A stretch of 64,000 nucleotides of DNA from positions 1,922,001 to 1,986,000 of the forward strand of contig NZ_FNVQ01000001.1 in assembly GCF_900108065.1 (NCBI RefSeq), read 5' to 3'. The notes below the pieces were generated by a model, which did not search any database, was not told the DNA's origin, and saw only the letters and a list, made by a program, of their open reading frames with translations. This document shows positions 7,791 through 15,810 of the stretch, one piece after another (within the stretch, counting starts at the first letter, position 1; every line of letters begins with the position of its first letter). Position numbers and translations under genes: made by a program. The DNA comes from Marinobacterium lutimaris. GTDB taxonomy: Bacteria; Pseudomonadota; Gammaproteobacteria; Pseudomonadales; Balneatricaceae.

Positions 7791-9209
7791 TTAGTTCGGC
7801 GTTATATTCTGGTTCTCACGGAAAAAGTTATCCGGATCCATCTGCGCCTTGATCGCCGCCAGGCGGTCATAGTTGGCGCCGTAGGCTCCATCGATACGAT
7901 CCTCACCCTCACTGATAAAGTTCACATACACACCTCCCGTGGCTAAAGGCCGGGTCGCATCGTAGAAATCCCTTGCCCAGTCGATGCAGTTCTTGTCCTG
8001 ATCCTCGGTCTCCCAACGGGTATGAACATTCATGATGAACTCCGTATCCCGGTGCGGATACGCCGTAGCCACTGGATCCACCCGGTTGGTGGCACCACCC
8101 ATCTGTGCCACGAAAATCTCTGACTGGCTACTGGGCAGCCGGCCGCCGTAATCCACCAGCATATCGATCAGGTCGTCAGGCAGGCCGGTGAAGTTGTGCG
8201 ACTTCCAATAGTTACGCGCTCCAGGTGTTAACAACGGGTCGAACGCCTGCTGGAAACCGGCAAAGGGATAAGCGCCGATTCCGGTACCCAGTTCATCGCC
8301 AAGCTTATGGATCGGCGCCAGCGCCTTTTCCCCCTCACTCAGCTCACCGTTGTACACGCCGACGATGATCACAACCTTGGTGCCATGCACCTCTTCCTCC
8401 AGAAACGGCAAGGGCGGCGCATCGCGGATTACCGCCCAGACAGTCAGTTGGTCGGGGGCTTTCGCGCACAGCTCCCGGTAGGCGCCAAGCACCGACTTGG
8501 CCTGGGAAAACGGAAATACCGTCGGCCCGGCCATCAGCATCGGACCTACGGGATGCAGGCGAAACTCGAATTCGGTAACTATGCCGAAGTTGCCGCCACC
8601 GCCCCGTATCGCCCAGAACAGATCCGGGTTCTGCTGTTCGTTACATACCAGCCGCGCACCGCCTGCCGTCACTATTTCGGCCGAGATCAGGTTATCCACG
8701 GTCATTCCGTAGCTACGACTTAGCCAGCCAAAGCCGCCACCCAGCGTCAGGCCAGCAACACCGGTGGTCGAGTTGATGCCCACCGGGCAGGCCAGGCCAA
8801 AGGCCTGGGTTTCGTGATCCAGATCGCCCAGGGTGGCGCCCGGACCTACCTTCACCGTTTTCGCGTCGGGATCGACCCGGACGCTCTTCAGGGCGCTGAG
8901 GTCGATCAGCACAGCACCGTCCGACAAGGATTTGCCAGCGATGTTATGTCCGGCACCGCGCACAGACACGAGCAGATTATGCTTGCGCGCATAGGCCACG
9001 GCACTCATCACATCGGCGGTGCCTGAACAGACAAGGATCAGGCCGGGTTTGCGGTCGATCATCGCGTTCCAGATTTCCCGCGACTGATCGTAGGCTGTAT
9101 CCCCAGGGCAGATTACCTGCCCATGGATTGCCCCCTGAATCTCGGCGAGTTGTTCATCGTTGAGCGAGACTGGTGTACCGCTCAGCGAGCGGACCTGACT
9201 ATCAGCCAT
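7791..9209 (-). CDS. FAD-binding oxidoreductase, BBE (berberine bridge enzyme-like) family
   Basis: A 472-residue flavoprotein. The PCMH-type FAD domain is recognisable: VSVRGAGHN with His88 as the likely covalent flavin attachment residue, then DLSALKSVRVD and GLTLGGGFGWLSRSYG. The C-terminal BBE segment (YGANYDRLAAIKAQMDPDNFFRENQNI) closes the active site. These enzymes oxidise sugars, alkaloid-like or other alcohol substrates with O2 as acceptor. The substrate here is unknown. GGAGG stands nine bases before the ATG at 9209, while upstream in-frame extension to 9287 lacks a good site. No signal peptide is evident. The gene is monocistronic, between a REP doublet and the nifS terminator. Confidence 0.88.
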   Translation of the reverse strand: MADSQVRSLSGTPVSLNDEQLAEIQGAIHGQVICPGDTAYDQSREIWNAMIDRKPGLILVCSGTADVMSAVAYARKHNLLVSVRGAGHNIAGKSLSDGAVLIDLSALKSVRVDPDAKTVKVGPGATLGDLDHETQAFGLACPVGINSTTGVAGLTLGGGFGWLSRSYGMTVDNLISAEIVTAGGARLVCNEQQNPDLFWAIRGGGGNFGIVTEFEFRLHPVGPMLMAGPTVFPFSQAKSVLGAYRELCAKAPDQLTVWAVIRDAPPLPFLEEEVHGTKVVIIVGVYNGELSEGEKALAPIHKLGDELGTGIGAYPFAGFQQAFDPLLTPGARNYWKSHNFTGLPDDLIDMLVDYGGRLPSSQSEIFVAQMGGATNRVDPVATAYPHRDTEFIMNVHTRWETEDQDKNCIDWARDFYDATRPLATGGVYVNFISEGEDRIDGAYGANYDRLAAIKAQMDPDNFFRENQNITPN

Positions 9210-9587
9210 GACAGATACCTCCACTTTGTTATTTTTGTGCGTGGAACAGGTAACAACCGGGCAACTATTGGACAGCGCCAGAGACACCGACCCGGCAAGG
9301 TGCGGGCTGGTTGGCTTGGGAGCTGAAGGGGTTCAGAAGCAAGGAAACCGGGCAGACTGTACAGCGTGTTAACTCTGGAGCAGCGGCTGTACAGGCTGTT
9401 TAACTCACACCTGGAACCTGCTAACACTTTGCATTAGCAGTTACGAATAAGTGTAAGCCATACGCAACGATAAACGGGGTCAAGAATACGTACGAATATT
9501 CACCTGGATACAGGTTCAGGGTATTTCCAATCATAATTAGGGAGGGAGACCGGTCTTGCTGAGCGCAGAGCACAAACTGGAACAAAA
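9210..9587. other. gene-free stretch upstream of the BBE oxidoreductase
   Basis: About 380 bases without a supportable gene. It should hold the promoter of the minus-strand oxidoreductase. A short near-palindrome (GAATACGTACGAATATTC, near 9487) could be a regulator site, but no known operator is recognised. Confidence 0.4.
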
Positions 9588-9608
9588 ACGGAGGCGCCAG
9601 GCCTCCGT
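9588..9608 (-). terminator. Rho-independent terminator after nifS
   Basis: A perfect 8-bp stem (ACGGAGGC/GCCTCCGT) with a 5-base loop, flanked by A5 on the left and TTTT on the right, so it can work in both directions. It lies 22 bases after the nifS stop and ends the iscA-nifU-nifS operon. Confidence 0.85.
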
Positions 9609-9630
9609 TTTATGTTGCTACGCCGACAAA

Positions 9631-10839
9631 TCAGGCATAAACCGGCGCAAACGCCTCGCCCGGGTTTTCCACCGGACCGTTCTCACCCCAGTAGGGTGAG
9701 AGTTTGCGCAGCTTGGCGACGATTCCCGGCACCTCTTCGATCACCCGCTCCACCTCTTCCATGGTGTTATAACGCGAGAACGAGAAGCGCACGGTGCCGT
9801 GCGCAGCGGTATAGGGAATACCCATGGCTCGCATGACGTGGGACGGCTCCAGCGAGCCTGAGGTACAGGCAGAGCCGGAAGATGCCGCAATACCCACCTT
9901 GTTCAGCAGCAGCAGGATCGCCTCGCCTTCAATGTACTCAAACGCAATACTGGCGGTGTTCGGCAGACGGTTGTCTGGATCGCCGGTGGGGAAGCAGTTC
10001 GGGATCACGGCCAGCAGGCCCTCTTCCAGCCGATCGCGCATCGCTTTCACCTGGGTGTTCTCAAACTCCATGTGCTCGGCAGCCATCTCGCAGGCTTTAC
10101 CCAGACCAACAATCGCCGCGGCATTCTCGGTGCCCGCACGACGACCGCGCTCCTGGTGACCACCGCGCAGCAGCGGACGGTAGCGCACGCCACGACGCAG
10201 GTAGAGCACACCGATACCTTTGGGCGCATGCAGCTTGTGACCCGACAGTGACAGCATGCTGATGGCACTCTCTTTCAGGTTGATGGGCACCTTGCCCACC
10301 GCCTGAACGGCATCGGTATGGAACATGACGCCAGCTTCCGCCGCCATCTGCGCCATCTCTTCCACCGGGAACAGCGTGCCGCTCTCATTGTTGGCCCACA
10401 TGACGCTGACGATCGCGACCTTGTCACTGAGCAGCGATTTGTACTTATCGAGGTCCAGACGGCCCTTGGAGTCCACCTCCAGCCAGTGAACGGTGTAGCC
10501 CTCGGTTTCCAGATGCTCACACAGGGTCAGCACGGCCGGGTGCTCGACCACGGTGGTGATGATTTCCTTGCGCTCAGGCTGTGCCTTGAGTGCGGAGAGA
10601 ATCGCTGTGGAGTCGGATTCGGTCCCGCAGGAGGTAAAGATGATCTCGGAGTCATGCTCGGCGCCGAGTAGATCCTGTACCTGCTTGCGCGCCTTTTTCA
10701 GCGCAAAGCCCACCTTATTGCCGAAGTTGTGCAGTGAAGAAGGGTTACCGAACTGCTCGCAGAAGTAGGGTTTCATCTCTTCGAACACGGCCGGATCGAC
10801 CATGGTGGTTGCGTTGTTGTCGAGATAAATATCGCTCAT
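9631..10839 (-). CDS. nifS: cysteine desulfurase NifS
   Basis: A 402-residue PLP-dependent class V aminotransferase that takes sulfur from L-cysteine and passes persulfide to NifU for nitrogenase Fe-S cluster assembly. Visible are the opening YLDNNATT, the PLP lysine motif SLSGHKLHAPKGIG and the active-site loop ASSGSACTSGSLEPSHV with the catalytic Cys. The sequence resembles NifS rather than IscS. The ATG at 10839 is the family start; an upstream extension lies inside nifU. It begins 2 bases after the nifU stop and is the last gene of the iscA-nifU-nifS operon. No nifV follows. Confidence 0.96.
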   Translation of the reverse strand: MSDIYLDNNATTMVDPAVFEEMKPYFCEQFGNPSSLHNFGNKVGFALKKARKQVQDLLGAEHDSEIIFTSCGTESDSTAILSALKAQPERKEIITTVVEHPAVLTLCEHLETEGYTVHWLEVDSKGRLDLDKYKSLLSDKVAIVSVMWANNESGTLFPVEEMAQMAAEAGVMFHTDAVQAVGKVPINLKESAISMLSLSGHKLHAPKGIGVLYLRRGVRYRPLLRGGHQERGRRAGTENAAAIVGLGKACEMAAEHMEFENTQVKAMRDRLEEGLLAVIPNCFPTGDPDNRLPNTASIAFEYIEGEAILLLLNKVGIAASSGSACTSGSLEPSHVMRAMGIPYTAAHGTVRFSFSRYNTMEEVERVIEEVPGIVAKLRKLSPYWGENGPVENPGEAFAPVYA

Positions 10840-10841
10840 GA

Positions 10842-11750
10842 TCAGGCCCCCATGCTTACCAGTGATTCCTTGGCGACCGGCACGACCTTGACGAACTCGC
10901 CAAGCTCTTCGATCAGGCGCTGCTGGATACCGCCCAGGGTCATGGCCGCCATCTGGCAACCGGTGCAGGCGCCGGTCAGGTTCACGTAGATGCTCTTCTC
11001 ATCCACGTCGATCAGCTCCACATCACCGCCATCTGCCTGGAGTGCCGGGCGGATGGAATCCAGTACCGCTTCGATCTTGCGAATACGCGCCAGGGTACCC
11101 ATCTTCGGTGATTCCGGAGCCTTGGCAGCCGCGGCAGCAGGAGCCGGAACGGCAGCGCCGCCAGCGACGAAGGTTTCACCGTTTTCAGCCAGCACGCGGG
11201 TGAGGATGTTCTCGATACCCTCATGGCAGGATGAGCAGCCACCACCAGCCTTGGTATAGTTGGTCACCTCTTCAACCGTGTGCAGGTTGTTGGCGCGAAT
11301 GGTGTCTTCGATCATCACTTCGTCGATGGCGAAGCATTTGCAGACCAGCGCGCCCTCTTCGTGATCGTCTTCCCAGACTTCGCCACGGTAGTTGGCGACC
11401 GCAGCCTGCAGCGCTTCACGGCCCATGACCGAGCAGTGCATTTTTTCCGGCGGCAGACCATCGAGGTAGTCGGCGATATCCTGGTTACTGATCTTCAGGG
11501 CATCATCCAGGGTCATCCCCTTGATCATTTCGGTGAGTGCGGATGAGGAGGCGATCGCAGAGCCGCAACCGAAAGTCTGGAAACCTGCATCAAGAATCAC
11601 TTCGGTTTCCGGATCCACCTTCAGGGTCAAACGCAGTGCATCACCGCAACTGATTGAGCCCACATCACCGACCCCGTTTGCGCCTTCGACTGCACCGGCA
11701 TTTTTTGGATCGTAAAAATGTTCTTTAACCTTTTCGGAATAATCCCACAT
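10842..11750 (-). CDS. nifU: nitrogenase Fe-S cluster scaffold NifU
   Basis: A 302-residue full-length three-domain NifU. There is an N-terminal IscU-like scaffold ([36 protein letters not shown]), a central [2Fe-2S] BFD-like domain (VCKCFAIDE ... GGCSSCHEG) and, after an Ala/Pro linker, a C-terminal Nfu domain with CTGCQ. It builds [4Fe-4S] clusters with sulfur from NifS and delivers them to NifH and other nif proteins. It lies between the A-type carrier gene and nifS in one operon. Confidence 0.97.
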   Translation of the reverse strand: MWDYSEKVKEHFYDPKNAGAVEGANGVGDVGSISCGDALRLTLKVDPETEVILDAGFQTFGCGSAIASSSALTEMIKGMTLDDALKISNQDIADYLDGLPPEKMHCSVMGREALQAAVANYRGEVWEDDHEEGALVCKCFAIDEVMIEDTIRANNLHTVEEVTNYTKAGGGCSSCHEGIENILTRVLAENGETFVAGGAAVPAPAAAAAKAPESPKMGTLARIRKIEAVLDSIRPALQADGGDVELIDVDEKSIYVNLTGACTGCQMAAMTLGGIQQRLIEELGEFVKVVPVAKESLVSMGA

Positions 11751-11787
11751 CGCTTGAACTCCTCAGTCGATTTCTGCCGGTCCGGCC

Positions 11788-12108
11788 TTAAGAGAATGAT
11801 TTGCCGCAGCCACAGCTGTTAGTGGCATTCGGATTTTCAAATTTGAAGCCGCTTCCCTCGAGACCATCGAGAAAGTCCACGGTCACGTTTTCGAGCATTG
11901 GCTGGCTGGCCGGATCGACCAGAATCTTGAGCCCGCCCATATCGACCACCTGATCGTCATCCGCCGCGCTCTCCTCCAGCTTCATGCCGTACTGGAGCCC
12001 GGAACAACCACCGCCTTCAACCTTGATACGCAAGCCGGCAATGGGCTTGCCTGCAGATTCAATAAAACGGCTAACCGCACCTATTGCGTTTTCTGTGAGC
12101 TGTATCAT
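11788..12108 (-). CDS. nif-associated A-type Fe-S carrier (IscA/HesB family)
   Basis: A 106-residue A-type carrier with the three conserved cysteines in place: GGGCSGLQYG and the C-terminal NSCGCGKSF. Such 'nifIscA' genes precede nifU in Azotobacter-like nif clusters and are thought to hold Fe or Fe-S units for maturation. The start at 12108 (MIQLTENAIG) has GGAGAAGG before it; the frame is open upstream but lacks a better site. It is the first gene of the nifUS operon, behind a sigma-54 promoter at 12149. Confidence 0.9.
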   Translation of the reverse strand: MIQLTENAIGAVSRFIESAGKPIAGLRIKVEGGGCSGLQYGMKLEESAADDDQVVDMGGLKILVDPASQPMLENVTVDFLDGLEGSGFKFENPNATNSCGCGKSFS

Positions 12109-12148
12109 CGCCTTCTCCTCGCGTGATCGAGTTGCTTGCAATGACTGG

Positions 12149-12164
12149 TGCAATCGGGGTGCCA
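12149..12164 (-). promoter_or_regulatory. sigma-54 (-24/-12) promoter of iscA-nifU-nifS
   Basis: On the minus strand it reads TGGCACCCCGATTGCA, an exact match to TGGCAC-N5-TTGCA with invariant GG and GC ten bases apart. It lies about 40 bases before the A-type carrier start, with a NifA-type site about 105 bases further upstream. Confidence 0.9.
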
Positions 12165-12269
12165 GAGAAATATTTGAAATTTTCTCTTTAAATTTCAAAA
12201 GGATATAAATACACACATATTTTTTGCGTGTACCTTTGTCGGGTAGGTAAGAACAAGGAAAGGTGTCAG

Positions 12270-12285
12270 TGTCGTGTTTGCTACA
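12270..12285 (-). promoter_or_regulatory. NifA upstream activator site for iscA-nifU-nifS
   Basis: TGT-N10-ACA (TGTCGTGTTTGCTACA), the NifA consensus, placed about 105 bases upstream of the -24 element. That is the normal distance for IHF-assisted looping to sigma-54 RNA polymerase. Confidence 0.75.
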
Positions 12286-12326
12286 TGCGATCCCGCAATG
12301 ACACAGATCAGGATATAAGCTCGATT

Positions 12327-12737
12327 TCAGTCGCCAAGCAGCGCTTCATAGGCTGCCCGCATCAGCAGTCTCTCGGTGACTGGCACCTGCAGCAGCTCCA
12401 TCAGCGTAATAAACCGGCCACCCTCAAGTCTTGGCAGGTCATCACCGGCGATTCTCAGCAGTGCCACCGGCGTCCAACGCCCCGGCTCTTCAACCCAACC
12501 TAGCAGTGGCGATGCCACGTCAAGCTGCTCACTGTTAAGCCCAAGCAGCTCGGCAGTAGGCTTTATCATCTGCGCCACATGCGGCACCGCCGTATCCGGC
12601 TGATAGTCGGTATGCAGGATCGACAGCGGCGACAGAGGGCGCGGCAGACAGGCAGAGGTCCCCTTGTCTCTGTCCACCACCCAGAAATGCAGGCGTGCAC
12701 TGAGCGCATGTAGGTGCACCACCATCACCCGCATCAT
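12327..12737 (-). CDS. uncharacterised nif-cluster protein
   Basis: A 136-residue protein that I do not recognise. It opens MMRVMVVHLHALSARLHFWVVDRDKG and has no signal peptide or cysteine motif. The stretch LPRLEGGRFITLMELLQVPVTERLLMRAAYEALLGD near the end is helical. Its ATG overlaps the TGA of the DUF364 gene (ATGATG arrangement), so it is translationally coupled and is the last gene of the long nifE operon. A role in nitrogenase maturation or its metal supply is only suggested by position. Confidence 0.7.
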   Translation of the reverse strand: MMRVMVVHLHALSARLHFWVVDRDKGTSACLPRPLSPLSILHTDYQPDTAVPHVAQMIKPTAELLGLNSEQLDVASPLLGWVEEPGRWTPVALLRIAGDDLPRLEGGRFITLMELLQVPVTERLLMRAAYEALLGD

Positions 12738-13507
12738 CCCTTCTGCCCATCCCTGGAGAGCAGGCGGTAGCCAACAGCGCCCTGAAAAATACGTACACCA
12801 CCTCCCTCCATGGCGGTTTTCCAAAGCCTGTCTGCATCAACTACTTCAACACCGGCCAGATAGTCACAGCCCTGATCAAACCACAGCCTGCTCCAGAGCA
12901 GACTCGGCCCCATCAGCAGGGTTGTCGGCTCACTGCAAAGCTGCAGCAGGCGTGGCAGTGTCCGATTCGCCAATGCGCTGGCGGTAATAAAGGCCCAGCG
13001 ACTCTGGGGCAGGACCGCTTCGGCAGCCTGATCCGGCAGGTCTTTCTCTGTCGGGTTGCGTTCAATACAGACGTAATCCAGACCTTCGAGCACATCATCC
13101 AGGCCGGGGTAACGTCCGATTACACTGATCTTTCCATTGCCGAGCTGCTCGCGCATGGCGCGAAAAACAGCCAGGTTACCGCCGCCCAGTGTCTTGGACG
13201 CCGCCATCATATCGGTGTAGTCGGCACCGCCTCGCAGCACCGCATTAAGCGCAGCCACCGCCAAGGTGGTTTCAAACGGCTGCCAACTATCCAGCCAGCC
13301 AATCAACTCGCTGGCCGGACGACCGCAGAGTTCACCAGACCAGCTCAGGGTGCGGCTGTATGACTGAGGCGTCATGCACAGGCCTGTCTGCCCCTTGACC
13401 TGAACCAGGGTCCAGACCTGGCCGATACAGACTCTTTCAACCGGTGCGTAAAAACCCGGGCAGGCCTCGGCCTCCCGGGTTAACGAGCTATAGATGGATT
13501 GCAGCAA
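12734..13507 (-). CDS. DUF364/DUF4213 putative metal-chelation domain protein
   Basis: A 257-residue cytosolic protein. The N-terminal half fits the DUF4213 enolase-like domain (GQVWTLVQVKGQTGLCMTP...; LDSWQPFETTLAVAALNAVL). The C-terminal half fits the DUF364 Rossmann-like domain (GKISVIGRYPGLDD..., ITASALANRTLPRLLQL..., TTLLMGPSLLWSRLWFDQG). The family is annotated as a putative heavy-metal chelator and recurs in nif and molybdenum-handling loci. Here it sits late in the nifENX operon, suggesting Mo or Fe handling for cofactor synthesis (inference). Confidence 0.8.
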   Translation of the reverse strand: MLQSIYSSLTREAEACPGFYAPVERVCIGQVWTLVQVKGQTGLCMTPQSYSRTLSWSGELCGRPASELIGWLDSWQPFETTLAVAALNAVLRGGADYTDMMAASKTLGGGNLAVFRAMREQLGNGKISVIGRYPGLDDVLEGLDYVCIERNPTEKDLPDQAAEAVLPQSRWAFITASALANRTLPRLLQLCSEPTTLLMGPSLLWSRLWFDQGCDYLAGVEVVDADRLWKTAMEGGGVRIFQGAVGYRLLSRDGQKG

Positions 13508-13530
13508 CTCTCACTCCTTTGATCTGTCGT

Positions 13531-13902
13531 CTAACAGCCTTCAAGCTCGGCGAGCAAACCCACCTCGGCTTTCAGCTTCGCTGCATCCCTGCCCCAGACG
13601 CTGATCTGCTCCGCCCAACGCCCGGCGTGACCGGGATGGGGACAGAGCAGGTCACACTCCAGCAGCAGCGAGCCATCGGCATTGATCACCAGTGTGGCAC
13701 GCCGCTGGGAGCCCGCCAACGCCCAGCGGCCGTTCAACGTAGGCTCCCCGGTGTAGGGATCATTGCGCTTTTCGAAGCTGTACTCTCCGGTAGCCGGAAC
13801 CATGGCGATATCGAATCCGCCTTTCTCCAGTTGCTCCCGGGCAGCGATACACGCCGCATCGAGCAATGCCTGATGGCGCTCAACCAGTGCCGCCGTATCC
13901 AT
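13531..13902 (-). CDS. uncharacterised nif-cluster protein
   Basis: A 123-residue soluble protein not assigned to a family. The N-terminal half is helical. The second half is beta-rich and holds a conserved-looking patch LLECDLLCPHPGHAGRWAEQISVWG with two Cys and two His that could bind metal. It lies 23 bases before the DUF364 gene and 25 bases after the [2Fe-2S] ferredoxin gene, within the nifE operon, so NifA-dependent expression is expected. Confidence 0.7.
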   Translation of the reverse strand: MDTAALVERHQALLDAACIAAREQLEKGGFDIAMVPATGEYSFEKRNDPYTGEPTLNGRWALAGSQRRATLVINADGSLLLECDLLCPHPGHAGRWAEQISVWGRDAAKLKAEVGLLAELEGC

Positions 13903-13927
13903 AACTCAGATCCTCAGAGGCTGAACC

Positions 13928-14251
13928 TTACCACTCGGCTTCAGGCGCAAGCAGTTCGCTGACCGGGGTACCGCCGAGCAGATGTTCGTCGATTATCCGA
14001 TTCACATCCTCTGCTTTCACCGTCTTGTAGAGATGACCACCCGGATACACCAGCACATTGGCGCCCAGATGACAGGGACCGAGGCAACCGGTCGGCGTCA
14101 CCGCAAACTGCTGGAACAGGCCGCGCTTGGCGATCTCCTCGGAAAAGGTCTGAGCGACGACGGACGCCCCGACGGCGCCGCAGCTACCGCGCGGATGCCC
14201 TTCCGGGCGCTGCTGACCGCATACGAATACATGAGCCTGAGGTCTTGGCAT
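13928..14251 (-). CDS. thioredoxin-like [2Fe-2S] ferredoxin (Shethna FeSI type)
   Basis: A 107-residue ferredoxin with the thioredoxin-like [2Fe-2S] cysteine spacing C11-x12-C24-x31-C56-x3-C60, in FVCGQQR..., GSCGA and TGCLGPCHLGANV. The C-terminal YPGGHLYKTV and HLLGG complete the fold. Proteins of this type are encoded in nif clusters of Azotobacter and relatives and are proposed to serve in electron transfer or cofactor assembly. It is co-directional with the bacterial-type ferredoxin gene fdxB just upstream. Confidence 0.9.
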   Translation of the reverse strand: MPRPQAHVFVCGQQRPEGHPRGSCGAVGASVVAQTFSEEIAKRGLFQQFAVTPTGCLGPCHLGANVLVYPGGHLYKTVKAEDVNRIIDEHLLGGTPVSELLAPEAEW

Positions 14252-14274
14252 GATCCTGCTCCTCGTTCGTTAAG

Positions 14275-14583
14275 TTAGGCCGCAGCCGGTTCGTGGCTAT
14301 GACACTGTTTCGGACAGACACGGAAGCAGGATTCGCAACCGATGCAGTCCTCCACATTGGCGATCGCCATCACCTTCATTTCATCGTCGTCATCGTAATC
14401 GTCGTAGTCATCATCGTCACCGGCCAGGGCCTCGCCACGATCCACCAGTTCGAATACGTCACGCGGACAGACCTTGTAGCATCGGCCACACCCGATGCAG
14501 GTCTGCTGGTTCAGGTCGGTGATAAAACTGGGCACCCACTCGGCACCGCCACGGGTGCGCCCTTTAATAAGCTCTGCAGACAT
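14275..14583 (-). CDS. fdxB: nif-specific ferredoxin III (2[4Fe-4S])
   Basis: A 102-residue ferredoxin with two cluster motifs: CIGCGRCYKVCPRDVF near residues 31-46 and CIGCESCFRVCPKQC near the end. Between them is an acidic insert of Asp/Tyr repeats (DDDDYDDYDDDDE), characteristic of the nif-specific ferredoxin III family. It probably supplies electrons for FeMo-cofactor synthesis on NifEN/NifB. ATG at 14583 with GGAG upstream is chosen; an in-frame TTG lies five codons earlier. Confidence 0.92.
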   Translation of the reverse strand: MSAELIKGRTRGGAEWVPSFITDLNQQTCIGCGRCYKVCPRDVFELVDRGEALAGDDDDYDDYDDDDEMKVMAIANVEDCIGCESCFRVCPKQCHSHEPAAA

Positions 14584-14601
14584 TTCACGGTTCTCCAAGA
14601 T

Positions 14602-14808
14602 TCAGCTCTGAACGGAATCCAGCTTCTCCTGAGCGGATTTCCAGGCCAGACAGGCATCGACGGTTTTCTGCGCCAGATCAGGCAAGGTTGCATAGTCGGT
14701 CCAGAGACTGTCCTCGACCAGGTCATGGACCGCAGAGGCACACTCGGTAGCGATTCGCTTGGCCTTGCGCGCTTCCTTCTGCAGTTTTTTCAGTTCGTCG
14801 TCGGTCAT
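14602..14808 (-). CDS. DUF683 (CCE_0567 family) metalloprotein
   Basis: A 68-residue helical-hairpin protein: MTDDELKKLQKEARKAKRIA, a basic first helix, followed by DLVEDSLWTDYATLPDLAQKTVDACLAW. It matches the short DUF683 proteins always found next to the DUF269 gene in nif clusters. Structures of this family show a two-helix fold with a metal site. It lies between the DUF269 gene and fdxB, the canonical order. Confidence 0.9.
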   Translation of the reverse strand: MTDDELKKLQKEARKAKRIATECASAVHDLVEDSLWTDYATLPDLAQKTVDACLAWKSAQEKLDSVQS

Positions 14809-14832
14809 CTCTCCCCCTCCTGTCCTGCTAGA

Positions 14833-15300
14833 TTAATCTTCCGCGGCAGCGCGGAACTTCTCGATGGTAGCGAGCGCACGGGCTACTATTTTTTCACCTT
14901 CGTCATCGAGTTTTTCTACGGAATCGAAGCCGAAGCGATGTACATCGCGCAGCGCCTTGTCGACCACAACCAGCTTGCCGACCATGATCAACGCCCGGCC
15001 AAAGCCTTCGTGGGTCAGGTTGATCATCGGTACGGCCATCATTCCGCACTCCTGTTCAACGCGTACCGCGATAGCGTTGTAGTAGGCCTTGACCCGCGAG
15101 ATCACCACCTCATCGGGATCGCCCACCACCGGAATCTCGCGACGGCGCGCCTTGGTCAGGATCATCGGATCCAGTACCTTGTCATCGCCCCAGGTGTCGT
15201 ATGTGCCGTAGCTGTCCATGGCGCGCAGCTGCACAACCATCTGTTTGACGAACGGGTTTTGCAGCGCGGCGCTGCCGGCTTCTACACAGACTTCGCTCAT
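14833..15300 (-). CDS. NifX-associated nitrogen fixation protein (DUF269)
   Basis: A 155-residue protein of the DUF269 family, always located behind nifX. It opens MSEVCVEAGSAALQNPFVKQ, and the conserved YGTYDTWGDDKVLDPMILTK block is present. The biochemical role is unknown; by position it belongs to FeMo-cofactor biosynthesis. It is 35 bases after nifX and 24 bases before the DUF683 gene. Confidence 0.92.
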   Translation of the reverse strand: MSEVCVEAGSAALQNPFVKQMVVQLRAMDSYGTYDTWGDDKVLDPMILTKARRREIPVVGDPDEVVISRVKAYYNAIAVRVEQECGMMAVPMINLTHEGFGRALIMVGKLVVVDKALRDVHRFGFDSVEKLDDEGEKIVARALATIEKFRAAAED

Positions 15301-15335
15301 TGTTACTCTCCAGTGTTATCGAAACGTCTGCCGGG

Positions 15336-15809
15336 CTATTCGTCCCAGCCTTCCGCCTCCATCGAATCGAACGCAGTAGGCCCCAGCTTCTGGCGTTGGA
15401 TCGCCTTGGCCAGCCAGCTGGACGGACCCGCCCGCAACTCCTCCTGCAAGGCGGTCAGAAGCTCGTCGATGGAGGCTTCGTCGGTGACCCGCACCGGTTG
15501 AATACCTTGCGCCAGCAACTGACGCACCGCCGAGGCGCCACAGGCGCGGCAATAGATCGCGGCGCACCCGGACAACTGCTCTATCTTTACCGGCAGGCGG
15601 TCCTCGTTATCCTCTTCGCTGATGTCGGAGAACTCACACACCGACAACAGGCGACTCGCATCCACGCCTACGGAATAGATCGCGAACGCCCGTGCCGAGC
15701 CGAAATGCTGATTCACATATTCCCGGTCCGTGGTAGCGAAGGCGACGCGCAGTATTTCTATGTCCTCCGCACTACCGACGACCTCAAGCCGTCGCGTCAG
15801 CGGTGTCAT
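15336..15809 (-). CDS. nifX: FeMo-cofactor carrier protein NifX
   Basis: A 157-residue protein of the NifX/NifB-C/NafY domain superfamily, which carries NifB-co or VK-cluster between NifB and NifEN. The domain core reads LRVAFATTDREYVNQHFGSARAFAIYSV with the conserved His, and later CRACGASAVRQLLAQGIQPVRV. The C-terminal PSSWLAKAIQRQK is shared with the NifY encoded at 21462. It begins 1 base after nifN and leads into the DUF269 gene. Confidence 0.94.
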   Translation of the reverse strand: MTPLTRRLEVVGSAEDIEILRVAFATTDREYVNQHFGSARAFAIYSVGVDASRLLSVCEFSDISEEDNEDRLPVKIEQLSGCAAIYCRACGASAVRQLLAQGIQPVRVTDEASIDELLTALQEELRAGPSSWLAKAIQRQKLGPTAFDSMEAEGWDE

Positions 15810-15810
15810 A

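Noticed and set aside
12137-12152. Possible -24/-12 element TGCACCAGTCATTGCA before the A-type carrier gene
   Set aside because: The invariant -24 GG is missing; a perfect promoter (TGGCACCCCGATTGCA) overlaps it at 12149-12164.
12279-12294. Possible -24/-12 element GGGATCGCATGTAGCA
   Set aside because: It has the right GG/GC spacing but a poor -12 sequence, and it overlaps the NifA-type site that should lie upstream of the promoter.
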